Below are positions 1 through 8,497 of a stretch of 48,384 nt of DNA, piece after piece. A program made the position numbers and the translations under genes. Position 1 is the stretch's first letter. Each line of letters starts with the position of its first letter. The DNA comes from Luteitalea sp. Its GTDB lineage: Bacteria > Acidobacteriota > Vicinamibacteria > Vicinamibacterales > Vicinamibacteraceae. The stretch covers positions 1 to 48,384 of the forward strand of contig WHTZ01000048.1 of assembly GCA_009377495.1 (NCBI GenBank). The letters are read 5' to 3'. The notes under the pieces are model-generated. The model was not told the origin of the DNA, searched no databases, and was given only the letters and a program-made list of their open reading frames with translations.

Positions 1-163
1 GACAAGAGTACGAGCCACCGGTTCCGTCTGGTCATCATTTCCTCGCTACACTCTATCCCCGTCACCCGATATGCTGGCAGGGCAACATGTCATCAGCGTT
101 ACCGCGAGCAGCGAGATGGCCGCGGATACGAAGACGACGCTATCGTTAGCACGGGAGGAATAC

Positions 164-556
164 ATGGCCATCCAGTTCAACCACACCATCGTGCTGGCCC
201 GCGACAGCCAGGCGTCGGCGACGTTCCTGGCCGACATGCTGGGCCTGCCCTCACCGACTCGCTGGGGGCCGTTCGTGATGGTGACCACCGAGAACGGTGC
301 GAATCTCGATTACATGGATACTGCCGGCCACATTACCCCGCAGCACTACGCGTTCCTCATCAGCGAATCCGAGTTCGACGAAATCTTCGCTCGGGTTCGC
401 GAACGGAACCTTCCGTACTGGGCTGACCCTGGGCAAACGCAGGCGGGCGCGATCAATCACCACGATGGCGGGCGCGGTGCCTATTTCAAGGATCCGAACG
501 GTCACCTCCTCGAGATCATCACGCGTGCTTACGGCAGTGGCGGCTGGAACCCCTGA
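164..556 (+). CDS. VOC-family (glyoxalase/bleomycin-resistance fold) protein
   Basis: A 130-residue cytosolic protein of the vicinal-oxygen-chelate superfamily. The chain opens with FNHTIVLARD and closes with YFKDPNGHLLEIIT, the usual first and last metal-side strands of a single VOC module. The DPNGHLLEI motif carries the typical metal-ligand Glu, and the His of FNHT is the usual first ligand. An upstream in-frame ATG at 71 exists, but the ATG at 164 has a GGGAGGA ribosome site five bases ahead, so the shorter form is preferred. The length is normal for a one-module VOC protein that acts as a dimer. The substrate cannot be told from sequence. It converges on the PadR gene with a 60-base gap that holds nothing recognisable. 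Confidence 0.85.
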   Translation: MAIQFNHTIVLARDSQASATFLADMLGLPSPTRWGPFVMVTTENGANLDYMDTAGHITPQHYAFLISESEFDEIFARVRERNLPYWADPGQTQAGAINHHDGGRGAYFKDPNGHLLEIITRAYGSGGWNP

Positions 557-616
557 CGGCTGGCCGCTGTGCCGATGGCAATGCCCAGGAGGATGCGACC
601 CGAGCCGCATAACGGG

Positions 617-961
617 CTAGGCCGTCTGCAACACGCGTCGGATGGCGGCGATGAGCCGATCGAATTCTTCACACTCCGCGGCGAGCTGCTTCCGGCCAGC
701 GGCGGTGAGCGAGTAATAGCGCGCACGTCGGTTGTTCTCGGAGGGTGCCCACTCGGCATGAACGTAGCCATTCAACAGCAGGCGCTGGAGGGCCGGGTAG
801 AGCGAGCTCTCGCCGACTTGCAGCACGTCGTGCGAGATCACCCTCAGGCGCTTCGCGATGCCGTAGCCGTGCAGCCGCTCGCGCTGCAGAACCCGGAGGA
901 TCAGCATCTCGAGCGTACCCGGCAGCAGCTCCGCGGCCCCGTGCATCGCGTTCTTTCCCAT
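617..961 (-). CDS. PadR-family transcriptional regulator
   Basis: A 114-residue winged-helix repressor. The signature ELLPGTLEMLILRVL, then LHGYGIAKRL and ESSLYPALQRLLLNGYV, is the PadR DNA-binding domain. The C-terminal helix (residues about 85-114) would be the dimerisation arm. Acidobacterial PadR genes usually sit beside a large ABC permease, which is not seen here, so its target is unknown. A second ATG at 946 (MHGAAELL) is an equally plausible start, since GGGAAAG precedes it. A sigma-70-like promoter with a palindrome in the spacer lies just upstream, which suggests autoregulation. Confidence 0.88.
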   Translation of the reverse strand: MGKNAMHGAAELLPGTLEMLILRVLQRERLHGYGIAKRLRVISHDVLQVGESSLYPALQRLLLNGYVHAEWAPSENNRRARYYSLTAAGRKQLAAECEEFDRLIAAIRRVLQTA

Positions 962-975
962 CGCTTGTCGATGGA

Positions 976-1005
976 AGTATGGTGCAGCACGCGCCAGCGT
1001 GTCAA
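976..1005 (-). promoter_or_regulatory. Promoter of padR with candidate operator
   Basis: On the minus strand, TTGACA (1000-1005) and CATACT (976-981) are separated by 18 bases. The spacer holds the palindrome CACGC-TGGC-GCGTG (988-1001). Transcription would start about eight bases before the first ATG of the PadR gene. The palindrome is a reasonable autoregulatory site, but no PadR consensus was tested. Confidence 0.5.
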
Positions 1006-1075
1006 GCTGTGCGGATGGCGACGCGGGCGCGCATCGTGTTCGCGTATCTCGAGGGCCTGAGACGCTGCGCCTACG

Positions 1076-2887
1076 TTACCAGGCGAGCGCGTAAGCGTCC
1101 ACTCGCGGATCGGCTCCCGCCGTGAGGACCCCGCTCAGCGGATTGATGACGATTCCGGCGTTTTCGCCAAGGGTCCACGGACCGACGACGCGCAATTTGT
1201 GGCCGCGTGCGGCCAAGGCCTGGCGAACCGGCTCAGGAATGCGGTCCTCTACCCCCAAGTCGCCCGGACGCATGGTATGTGGAAACGTGGAACCTGGAAA
1301 GCTCCGTGTCGACCAACGCGGGGCTTCAATCGCTTGTTGTATGTTCATGCCGAATTCCACGACATTGAGGAAGGTCTGTAGTGTCCGCATGACCTGATCA
1401 TCCGCTCCCGGACTGCCGAGGATCATCGCCGGCCTTCCCTCCTTCAACACGAGTGTCGATTGCAGCGTGCTGCGTGGCCGCTTTCCCGGTGCGAGAGCGT
1501 TGGCGTGTCCCGGCACCAGAGAGAAGTAATCGCCGCGGCAATTGAAGCTGAAACCCAGATCTGCCATCACGACCTTGGTGCCGAACAGGCTGTGAAGGCT
1601 GGGAGTAAACGACACCATGTTCCGCTCGCGGTCCACAACCCCAATGTAGCTTGTGTCGCCATCATGATCGGGCTCGCGCACGACGCGGAAATCCTCCGGA
1701 CGTTCGAGGATTTCCATCCCAGGCTCGAATCTCTCCGCCACGCCGGGCCGCAGCTCGACGGATGCCCGTTGCTGATCGATCAGCGCGCGGCGTTCGCGAC
1801 CGTAAGCCTCTGACAGCAGTCCCTTATACGGTATGCGAATGAAGTCCATGTCGCCCAGGTACTTCTCACGGTCCGCAAAGGCGAGCTTGGCCGCTTCGGC
1901 GCTGACATGGATATAGTCGGCCGTGTTATGTCCCATCGCTGTCAGGTCATAGCCCTCCAGCATCTTCAAGAGGAACAACTCGGTGGGTCCTTGACTTGCC
2001 GAGGGATTCTTGAAGACGTCGTAACTGCCATAGCGGATGGATACAGGTTCCTCTACCTTTGCTGTGTAGGAGGCAAAGTCCTCGTAGCGGAACAAGCCCC
2101 CGCTCTTCTCAGAGAAGCGGGCCATCTCACGCGCGATATCGCCCTTGTAAAAGCGGTCGCGGGCGGCCCTGAGTGCCGCCCGACGTCCCGAGGCCGCGGC
2201 CTGTCGCTCTGCGTCAACCAGCCTTCTCAAGGTTCTTGCGAGATCGGGGTTCCGAAAAATGCTGCCGGCCACCGGCGCTTGCCCATTTCGATAGAAGACG
2301 CGGACACTCGATGGATAGCCAAGGAGCTGCTTCGAGCTTACGATGTTTTCGGCAAGCCGCTGGCCGATGGGAAAGCCTTCTTCAGCCAGCTCGATGGCTG
2401 GCGCCAGGACGTCCGCGAAACTCTTCGTGCCCCAGCGATCGAGCAGAATGTACCAGCAGTCGATCACTCCTGGGACAGTACCCGAAAGGAGTGTGTCGCT
2501 GTTCGGCAGCGTTCCGTCGTGGTTGGCCTTGTACCAGTCGATCGTGGCCAGTCGGGGCGCGGTGCCTTCACAATTGATCGAAAAGACATGCTTGGAGCTG
2601 GCGTCGTAAATCAGCACGACGGCGTCTCCCCCGATCCCGTTCAGCTCTGCGTCAACGATGCCAAGGGCGGCTTGACCCGCTACGGCAGCGTCGAAGGCGT
2701 TTCCGCCCGCATGCAAAACGCGCTCTGCCACCATCGTTGCCTCGGGCTTCATGGAGCTCACGGCGTAGTGTCTGCCTTGGATGAGCGGACGCCTCGCTTG
2801 TCCGCTATGCCCCGGTTGAGCGCGAGGCAACGCTGCACTGACAAGCCAGAAGCACAGCAGAAGTCCAATTGGGAATTGCGTCTTCAC
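1076..2887 (-). CDS. ggt: Secreted gamma-glutamyltransferase
   Basis: A 603-residue Ntn-hydrolase that cleaves or transfers gamma-glutamyl groups from glutathione and related amides in the periplasm. The N-terminus VKTQFPIGLLLCFWLVSAALP is a signal peptide. GGNAFDAAVAGQAALG and NGIGGDAV belong to the large subunit. The autocatalytic and nucleophilic threonine is Thr412 in DGDTSYIGVVD. The usual TTHYSV reads TSYIGV, so the threonine is kept but the following residues differ. GSPGADDQV and the QQAIEAPRW segment are typical of the small subunit. The GTG at 2887 was chosen because it lies eleven bases after the permease stop with TAGGAG ahead. Much longer N-terminal extensions are only frame read-through into the permease. 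It is the last gene of the ABC-importer operon, which suggests that gamma-glutamyl compounds are trimmed before or after uptake. Confidence 0.88.
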   Translation of the reverse strand: MKTQFPIGLLLCFWLVSAALPRAQPGHSGQARRPLIQGRHYAVSSMKPEATMVAERVLHAGGNAFDAAVAGQAALGIVDAELNGIGGDAVVLIYDASSKHVFSINCEGTAPRLATIDWYKANHDGTLPNSDTLLSGTVPGVIDCWYILLDRWGTKSFADVLAPAIELAEEGFPIGQRLAENIVSSKQLLGYPSSVRVFYRNGQAPVAGSIFRNPDLARTLRRLVDAERQAAASGRRAALRAARDRFYKGDIAREMARFSEKSGGLFRYEDFASYTAKVEEPVSIRYGSYDVFKNPSASQGPTELFLLKMLEGYDLTAMGHNTADYIHVSAEAAKLAFADREKYLGDMDFIRIPYKGLLSEAYGRERRALIDQQRASVELRPGVAERFEPGMEILERPEDFRVVREPDHDGDTSYIGVVDRERNMVSFTPSLHSLFGTKVVMADLGFSFNCRGDYFSLVPGHANALAPGKRPRSTLQSTLVLKEGRPAMILGSPGADDQVMRTLQTFLNVVEFGMNIQQAIEAPRWSTRSFPGSTFPHTMRPGDLGVEDRIPEPVRQALAARGHKLRVVGPWTLGENAGIVINPLSGVLTAGADPRVDAYALAW

Positions 2888-2897
2888 AAGGGGTCTC

Positions 2898-3689
2898 CTA
2901 GTCGATTCTGATAGTGCCCAGACGAAGCAGAAGATACAACACGGTGAATAGTGCGAAGACGGCGAAGTTGATGATGGCGGCAAGCGCATAAAGCTCTGCC
3001 GAGATGCCGTGCCGCAGAGCTCCCCAGGCAAGGGTCGGCAGCGTAGGCGTGGCGCCAAGGTTATAGAAGGAGATCTCGAGATTGTTGAATGCGAGGAGAA
3101 ACGAAACGATGAATGCACCCAGCATCGCCGGCCAGGTGATCGGCAGCGTGATCTCCCAGAACGTCCGCCACGGCCTCGCGCCGAATACCATCGCTGCGTC
3201 GTCGAGTCGCCAGTCGTAGCGAGCGAATTGAGCCAGAACAACGAGGAGCGCGAATGCGGTCGCATAGGTCGAGTTGGCAAGGGTGGCGCCGAAGATGCTG
3301 CCCGGCATGCCGAGAACCGTGCGACTGAACATCAGGCTTGAAATGCCGATGAGGATAGGTGCGATGAACAGAGGCGCGAGAAACAGGCCGGCGACGAGAC
3401 CGCTGCCCGGGCTGCGATACTTCAGGATCGCCATCGCCGCCAGCGTGGCGAAAAGCGTCGCGATCAGGCCCGTGCCGAATCCGATTGTGACACTGTTCCA
3501 GAGAGCGGCATGATAATCGCGTCGCTGCCAGAGGTCCGTATGGTGCTCGAGCGTCAGCGTCGGCGGGAACGGCCAGATGCTGTCGATCTGAAACGACACG
3601 TAAATGACGTAGAGGATAGGCCCATAGAGAAAGAGGTAGAGCGCCGCGAGAAGGAGTACCTGGACGCCAAAGCCGCTGCGGTGGTTCAC
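2898..3689 (-). CDS. ABC importer permease, PotC type
   Basis: A 263-residue inner-membrane permease of the spermidine/putrescine-type family. About six membrane segments are visible. The first is VLLLAALYLFLYGPILYVIY after a short cytoplasmic head. The EAA-type loop that contacts the ATPase is AAMVFGARPWRTFWEITLP. The GTG at 3689 overlaps the stop of the preceding permease by a few bases, a sign of translational coupling. Its own stop overlaps the ribosome site of the gamma-glutamyltransferase. It would pair with the permease at 3686-4555 as a heterodimeric channel. Confidence 0.88.
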   Translation of the reverse strand: MNHRSGFGVQVLLLAALYLFLYGPILYVIYVSFQIDSIWPFPPTLTLEHHTDLWQRRDYHAALWNSVTIGFGTGLIATLFATLAAMAILKYRSPGSGLVAGLFLAPLFIAPILIGISSLMFSRTVLGMPGSIFGATLANSTYATAFALLVVLAQFARYDWRLDDAAMVFGARPWRTFWEITLPITWPAMLGAFIVSFLLAFNNLEISFYNLGATPTLPTLAWGALRHGISAELYALAAIINFAVFALFTVLYLLLRLGTIRID

Positions 3690-4555
3690 GGCTTTGGCGC
3701 TCCCTTGATGACGATGCCCGATCGTCGGAGGTCGCCCACGGCTCTCCATACGATGACGAGCGCCAGTGCGGACGCCAGGAACAGGACAACCCCCATGGCG
3801 GAGCCCAGCGCCCAGGTGCCCGTCGATCCAAATTGGCGCGCGAGGATGTTGCCGTAGAGCGCCCCGTCGGGACCGCCCAGGAACTGCGATGTAGTCGCCG
3901 AGGCGAGCGTCGGAATGAAGACGAGGACGATGCCGATTGCGGTTCCGGCCCGATTGAGAGGTAAGGTGACTTCTACGAACGCGCGGAGGGGTCCGGCGCC
4001 GGTGATCTTCGCGACGTCGAGCAGGGCGAAGTCGAAGTTGAGCAAGCTAAGGTAGATGGCAAGAACCATGAATGGCAACCACAGGTAGACGAGCCCTGTT
4101 CCCGTTGCCATGTTCGAATACATCAGCGCCTCGATGGGATCGAAGCCGAAGCGAGTCAGGGCCATGTTGACCACGCCGATGGGGCCCAAGATCTGCTGGA
4201 GCGCAGCGACTCGCAGGATCTCGCCGGTGAGGAAAGGCGCCGCGGTCGAGAGCAGGAGGATCAATCGATAGCGGCCGCCATAACGGACGATGAAGTAGGC
4301 AACGGGCCACGCGTACGCCAAGCAAACGAGCGACACACACGTTGCCATGACGAGCGCCCGAGCCAGAAACGTCAGATACGCGCTGTGAGAGAAGATTGTG
4401 GCGTAGTTGTCGAGATTCCAGTCCTGGATCAGGGTATAGCTTTCGGTCCGCCAGAAACTGAACACCACGATCGCGATCAGCGGAAGGAGGAGAAACACGA
4501 CCAGAAACACCGTCCCCGGTAGGACCATCAGCCAGAAGCGGACCGTGTTCGACAT
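3686..4555 (-). CDS. ABC importer permease, PotB type
   Basis: A 289-residue inner-membrane permease. The chain begins SNTVRFWLMVLPGTVFLVVF and holds about six membrane helices. The cytoplasmic loop LLDVAKITGAGPLRAFVEVT is the EAA motif that docks on the ATPase. The ATG at 4555 overlaps the ATPase stop as TGATG, and a GTG one codon earlier is possible. With the neighbouring PotC-type permease it forms the translocation path. Length and layout fit the family that imports polyamines, 2-aminoethylphosphonate or iron. The substrate cannot be assigned from the permease alone. Confidence 0.88.
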   Translation of the reverse strand: MSNTVRFWLMVLPGTVFLVVFLLLPLIAIVVFSFWRTESYTLIQDWNLDNYATIFSHSAYLTFLARALVMATCVSLVCLAYAWPVAYFIVRYGGRYRLILLLSTAAPFLTGEILRVAALQQILGPIGVVNMALTRFGFDPIEALMYSNMATGTGLVYLWLPFMVLAIYLSLLNFDFALLDVAKITGAGPLRAFVEVTLPLNRAGTAIGIVLVFIPTLASATTSQFLGGPDGALYGNILARQFGSTGTWALGSAMGVVLFLASALALVIVWRAVGDLRRSGIVIKGAPKP

Positions 4556-5622
4556 CACTCCTTCCCAACGGCCGGAAATGCGTCACCGTCGTCTGCGGCC
4601 CAGGTGATGCCGACTGCCTCGCCCGGTCTATGGCACAGATCCGGCGCAGCGCTCACAGTGATCTCGTGACCGTCGTCGAGGCAAACAAGATAGTCGGCGT
4701 ATTGACCCTTGAAGATCGTGTCGCGCAACCGGCCGGCGAGGGCGGCTCCGGAACTGGCAAATGCAATTTTCTCGCTCTTGACATAGCAGACCGCGCGCAG
4801 GCCGGGCGCTAGCCCGTCGTGGGCGCGCGACCAGAAGCGGTGCCCGTGCCAGGCGATCTCTGCCCGGCCGTCTTCGACTCCGACGACGTCGCCTTCGAAG
4901 GTATTCGGTGAGCCGAGGAAGGCGGCAACGAAGGCCGTCGCCGGACGGTGGTAGAGAGCGAGCTTGTCGCCGATCTGTTCGAGGCACCCCTCGCGCATCA
5001 CTGCCATGCGGGAGGCCATCGTCAGTGCTTCTTCTTGATTGTGCGTCACGTAGATGAAGGGAATGCCGAGCTCGAGCTGGAAGCGGCGAATCTCGACTTC
5101 CATTCGCTTCCGAAGCTCGCGGTCCAAGTTGGCAAGCGGCTCGTCGAGGAGCAAGAGCGAGGGGCGGGAGACGAGGCCGCGGGCCAGCGCGACCCGCTGC
5201 TTCTGGCCCCCCGACAATTCGTGCGGATACCGTTCTTCGAGACCAGTGAGGCGGACGAGCTGTGACACCCATTTGAGGTCGTCGGCCGTCTCAGCCCGGC
5301 TCTTGCCCTGCATCTTGAGCGGGAATGCGATGTTTTCCGCCACCGTCTTGTGCGGGAACAGCAGGAAGTCCTGGAACACCATGCCGATGCCGCGCCGGTA
5401 CGGTGGCAACCGGGTCACATCGCGGCCGCCGATCAGGACGCGACCTTCGTCCGGCGCATCGAGGCCGGCGATGATGCGAAGGAGGGTCGTCTTACCAGAG
5501 CCTGACGGTCCGAGCAGGGCAAAGAGCTCCGTTTGGCCCACCTCCAGAGAGACGCTCTCGGCTGCCATGGTCGTGCCAAAGCGCTTCGTGACACTCTGGA
5601 GCCGAAGCATGCAGTCAGACAT
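4555..5622 (-). CDS. ABC importer ATPase, PotA type
   Basis: A 355-residue nucleotide-binding subunit. It carries Walker A GPSGSGKTT, the Q-loop in GMVFQDFLLFPH, the signature LSGGQKQRVALARG, Walker B LLLLDEPLANLD and the switch histidine in YVTHNQEEA. Residues after about 240 form a TOBE-type regulatory domain, ending in GITWAADDGDAFP. The ATG at 5622 gives the canonical start MSDCMLRLQSVTKRFG. It lies 22 bases after the binding-protein stop. It energises the two permeases encoded immediately downstream. Confidence 0.92.
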   Translation of the reverse strand: MSDCMLRLQSVTKRFGTTMAAESVSLEVGQTELFALLGPSGSGKTTLLRIIAGLDAPDEGRVLIGGRDVTRLPPYRRGIGMVFQDFLLFPHKTVAENIAFPLKMQGKSRAETADDLKWVSQLVRLTGLEERYPHELSGGQKQRVALARGLVSRPSLLLLDEPLANLDRELRKRMEVEIRRFQLELGIPFIYVTHNQEEALTMASRMAVMREGCLEQIGDKLALYHRPATAFVAAFLGSPNTFEGDVVGVEDGRAEIAWHGHRFWSRAHDGLAPGLRAVCYVKSEKIAFASSGAALAGRLRDTIFKGQYADYLVCLDDGHEITVSAAPDLCHRPGEAVGITWAADDGDAFPAVGKE

Positions 5623-5644
5623 TCGACTCGCTCGGTTTTGGTGA

Positions 5645-6802
5645 TTACGCCGCTTGAACTTCCGACCAAACCCGCTCCCACTTTTCGGGCGAGCTCGGCG
5701 CATCGTATTGATAGAGGTCCTGAATGACTTGCGTCTGGTTGAGAAACAGCGTCTCGACATAGCGCCGGGGAATCAGCCGCCGCACATCCACCGTCGGCGA
5801 CCAGCCCAAGTCGGTCGCCACGATGGCCATGTTCTCGGGCTTCAGGCGCCAATCGATCCACTTGTGACACAGCTCCAGCTTCTCCGAGCTCGTGACGCCG
5901 GCGCTGATCGCCCAGCTGTCGACCCAGCCGAGACCGCCTTCGGTGGGGCGCAAGGCATGCGTCATGTTCAGCCTCGTCTTGCCATCGAGCTTGTCAAAGT
6001 GGATGCGGCGATAGATGCCAGACCACTCGGGCGACGCCCAGACGGCCTCGGCCCGCAGTAGACGCTCCAGCGTGTTCTCGTCGTTCCAACGTGTGACCAG
6101 GAGACGCTTCTGCTTGATCAGCAGGGCTTTCGCCTCCTCGAGCTCGGCGTCGGTCAAGACATAAGGGTTGAACGGTTTGCCGTCGGGCCGCGCCGCCGTC
6201 TTAGTGCCCATCTTGTGGGCGGCGAGGATGCCGGCGAGCGCGATGTTCTCCTCGAGACGGGCGCTCGTCGACAGACGCCGGCCGTACTTGTCGTTGAACA
6301 GCAGCGACAGGCTGTGCGCATCGGCTTTGTCGATCTTGTTCAGATTGACGGTGAGGCCGTAACCGCCCCAGCAGTTGGGCGCGGCGATCATCGCCTTGCC
6401 GCCCTCCTCCTGCAAAATGGTGGACCCGGGCGGGCGGAAGTGGGGGAACACCTTGTCGATGTTCGCAATCTTGCGGTAGTCGACCGGCTGGGTCAGGCCC
6501 TGCTTGGCATAGAGACGGGGCCAGAAGCCGTCGCCCATCACGAGATCGAAGTCGGCCGTGCCGCCGGCTCTCAACGTGTTGTACGCCTCTGAGTTGGCGT
6601 CGATGTAGCTCGACGAGATCCTGACCTTGTACGCCTTCTCGAACTCCCGGACGATCTTGGCGACGTTGTAGTGCTCCCAGCCCAACCACCGCAGCTCGAG
6701 CGTGGCGGCCGCCGCCTTGCGAACATGGGGCATAGCGAGGGCCGTTCCCGCGGCGATCGTTGCCGTGGACTTCAGGAATTGCCGGCGTGTTGGTCGCGAC
6801 AT
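5645..6802 (-). CDS. Tat-exported ABC substrate-binding protein
   Basis: A 385-residue periplasmic binding protein of the extracellular solute-binding family 1 (PotD/FutA-like) fold. The N-terminus SRPTRRQFLKS followed by TIAAGTALAMP and an AAAA cleavage region is a twin-arginine signal. LRWLGWEHYNVAKIVREFEK starts the first lobe. FDLVMGDGFW and PNCWGGYGLTVNLNKI are hinge-region motifs of the family. The ATG at 6802 is chosen because the Tat signal begins there. The longer in-frame reading runs back through the promoter. An operator and a promoter lie immediately upstream, so this gene opens its own transcript as well as possibly being read through from the operon above. Confidence 0.87.
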   Translation of the reverse strand: MSRPTRRQFLKSTATIAAGTALAMPHVRKAAAATLELRWLGWEHYNVAKIVREFEKAYKVRISSSYIDANSEAYNTLRAGGTADFDLVMGDGFWPRLYAKQGLTQPVDYRKIANIDKVFPHFRPPGSTILQEEGGKAMIAAPNCWGGYGLTVNLNKIDKADAHSLSLLFNDKYGRRLSTSARLEENIALAGILAAHKMGTKTAARPDGKPFNPYVLTDAELEEAKALLIKQKRLLVTRWNDENTLERLLRAEAVWASPEWSGIYRRIHFDKLDGKTRLNMTHALRPTEGGLGWVDSWAISAGVTSSEKLELCHKWIDWRLKPENMAIVATDLGWSPTVDVRRLIPRRYVETLFLNQTQVIQDLYQYDAPSSPEKWERVWSEVQAA

Positions 6803-6806
6803 TTTA

Positions 6807-6853
6807 TGTTCATGAACAGTGAACACACTAGTGTGGTCGGCCCGCCCTGTCAA
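6807..6853 (-). promoter_or_regulatory. Promoter and operator of the ABC importer operon
   Basis: On the minus strand, TTGACA (6848-6853) and TAGTGT (6825-6830) are spaced by 17 bases. Two perfect 12-bp palindromes follow. CACACTAGTGTG (6824-6835) overlaps the -10 box. TGTTCATGAACA (6807-6818) sits at the expected transcript start, four bases before the ATG. A further half-site TGTTCA directly precedes the second palindrome. The -35 box lies inside the end of the ADP-ribosylglycohydrolase gene. Bound protein here would block initiation, so repression by the YhfZ-like regulator is inferred, because the same palindrome precedes that gene. Confidence 0.65.
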
Positions 6854-7772
6854 CGAGACGTTCGTCAGGAGCCTGGCGGTCGACAAGGCTCGTTTCGTCG
6901 CGGAGGTCGTGATACAGGCGCGCCAGCCCATCCGCCACGGATCTCATGTCGGCGCTGGCCGAGCAGCGGGTCTCCCATTCGAGGGGGAAGGCCGCCGCGC
7001 CCCAGCGCGTTCCTGCCAAGACGCCGGCGGCGGCGCCTCGCGTGTCGGTGTCGCCACCGAGCGCCACGGCCGAGACGAGGGCGGCACCTGCGGTTGGCGC
7101 CTGCGCGACACATGCCACGGCTTCGGCTAGCACCGCGACGGCGCCAGACGCGCCGGTTCCGGCGGTCAACGCCGCCCGGATCGTCTCCGCCCCTTCGAGG
7201 TCGTATACGCCAGACTCGAGGCTGGCCATGGCCTCGGACCACAACACCCCTGCGACGAGCCGGCAGAGCAGGAGGTTCTGCGCAACGGCGGCGGCGATCG
7301 CCAGCGAATGTCGGTGGGTCGGCAGGCAGCATGCCACCGTGGCGGCCACGATGTTCGGCTCCGGAATGACGAGCCCGAGCGGCGCACATCGCGGCAAGGC
7401 GCCAGACGAGGGCTCAGCGATGCTGCCGGCTTGCCGCCATGGCACGCCTCGCCGGAGCGCCTGTATGCCCCGTGACGTCGAAGGCCCCGGCCTGGCCGTA
7501 TCCTCCTCTGCCCACTGCACCAATCTCCTAGCGATGTCTTCCATGTCGAGACGGCCGCGATCGACGAGCGAGAGCGCGACGAGCCGGGCCATCTCGGTAT
7601 CGTCCGTAACCTCTCCTGGCTCGAATTGCGGATCGTCGGCGACCCCATCGGGAAAGCGCGCCACAATCTCCGCCGCCGTCATGTTCTCGATCGGTCCGCC
7701 CAGCGCATCGCCGATAGCCAGTCCGAGCAAAGCGCCGAGGATGCGATCATGACAGGCGTCGAGACCGTTCAT
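6828..7772 (-). CDS. ADP-ribosylglycohydrolase family protein (DraG fold)
   Basis: A 314-residue cytosolic all-helical hydrolase of the DraG/ARH family, which removes ADP-ribose or related groups with two metal ions. GALLGLAIGDALGGPIE is the opening helix. TDDTEM carries the first metal-binding threonine and aspartates, and GGDTDTRGAAAGVLAG is the second metal motif. All expected ligands are present. The ATG at 7772 overlaps the SDR stop as ATGA. In carbohydrate and nucleoside operons such genes, like E. coli yegU beside a kinase and a GntR regulator, probably act on a small glycoside rather than on protein. Here the neighbours also include an FGGY kinase and a GntR-type regulator, so a small-molecule substrate is inferred. 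Confidence 0.85.
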   Translation of the reverse strand: MNGLDACHDRILGALLGLAIGDALGGPIENMTAAEIVARFPDGVADDPQFEPGEVTDDTEMARLVALSLVDRGRLDMEDIARRLVQWAEEDTARPGPSTSRGIQALRRGVPWRQAGSIAEPSSGALPRCAPLGLVIPEPNIVAATVACCLPTHRHSLAIAAAVAQNLLLCRLVAGVLWSEAMASLESGVYDLEGAETIRAALTAGTGASGAVAVLAEAVACVAQAPTAGAALVSAVALGGDTDTRGAAAGVLAGTRWGAAAFPLEWETRCSASADMRSVADGLARLYHDLRDETSLVDRQAPDERLVDRAGRPH

Positions 7773-8497
7773 TGGGCCGTGTACCCTCCATCGATCGGCA
7801 GCACTGCACCTGTCACAAAGCTCGACCCATCGCTGATCAGATAAACGGTTCCCGGCGCGATGTCCGCTGGAGTGCCGATCCGTCCGAGAGGATGGCGGGC
7901 GAGGCGGCTCGCCGTAAGCGCGCGCGCCTCCTCGGGCACCATCTCGCGCATCGGGCGACGAATGAGTGGGGTGTCCACCGTGCCAGGACAGATGCAGTTG
8001 ACGCGAATGCCCGCCGCCGCGTGGTCGAGTGCCATCGCTCGCGTGAGCGCGACGACCGCGCCCTTCGATGCCGCATAGGCCGCAGCGTTCCGTCCGCCCA
8101 CGAGCCCATAATTACTTGCGATGTTGACAATCGAGCCTCCGCCGCGGGCTTCCAGCGAGGGGATCACCGCCCTGCTCATCAGAAACGCTCCGCGCACGTT
8201 GACGGCGAAGATGCGGTCCCACAGCTCCTGATCCGTGGTCACCACCGTGCCGGACGCCCAGATGCCGGCGCAGTTCACCAGTGCATCGATGTGGTTCCGG
8301 CGGCGCTTGATGTCGGCCACCACGCGCTCGACGTCACCCACATCGGAGATATCGGCAACCTGCGACTCACGGACCTCCTGACGATCCACGCCTTCGACAG
8401 CCGCGCCCTCGGCTGCGACGGCCTCGGCAATGGCCTGTCCAATGCCGGAGGCACAGCCCGTCACCACGACGACCTTGCCGGCAAGCTGCCCCCTCAT
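7769..8497 (-). CDS. Short-chain dehydrogenase/reductase
   Basis: A 242-residue classical SDR that uses NAD(P) to oxidise or reduce an alcohol or ketone. The Rossmann motif is TGCASGIG. NCAGIWASG is the NNAG-type strand. The catalytic triad is Ser in VNIASNYG with Tyr and Lys in AAYAASKGA. The end PIDGGYTAQ matches the family. Asp in GVDRQE at the end of the second strand suggests NAD preference. The ATG at 8497 overlaps the previous stop as ATGA and has GGGAAG ahead. The catabolic role is shared with the kinase and PLP-protein genes around it, but the substrate is unknown. Confidence 0.9.
   Translation of the reverse strand: MRGQLAGKVVVVTGCASGIGQAIAEAVAAEGAAVEGVDRQEVRESQVADISDVGDVERVVADIKRRRNHIDALVNCAGIWASGTVVTTDQELWDRIFAVNVRGAFLMSRAVIPSLEARGGGSIVNIASNYGLVGGRNAAAYAASKGAVVALTRAMALDHAAAGIRVNCICPGTVDTPLIRRPMREMVPEEARALTASRLARHPLGRIGTPADIAPGTVYLISDGSSFVTGAVLPIDGGYTAQ

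Noticed and set aside
2888..3280. N-terminal extension of the gamma-glutamyltransferase
   Set aside because: The extra 131 residues are basic low-quality sequence lying inside the permease gene. A signal peptide begins at GTG 2887.
6824..6835. CACACTAGTGTG as an independent operator for another regulator
   Set aside because: It is perfect but lies inside the -10 region and occurs once, so it was recorded only as part of the promoter entry.
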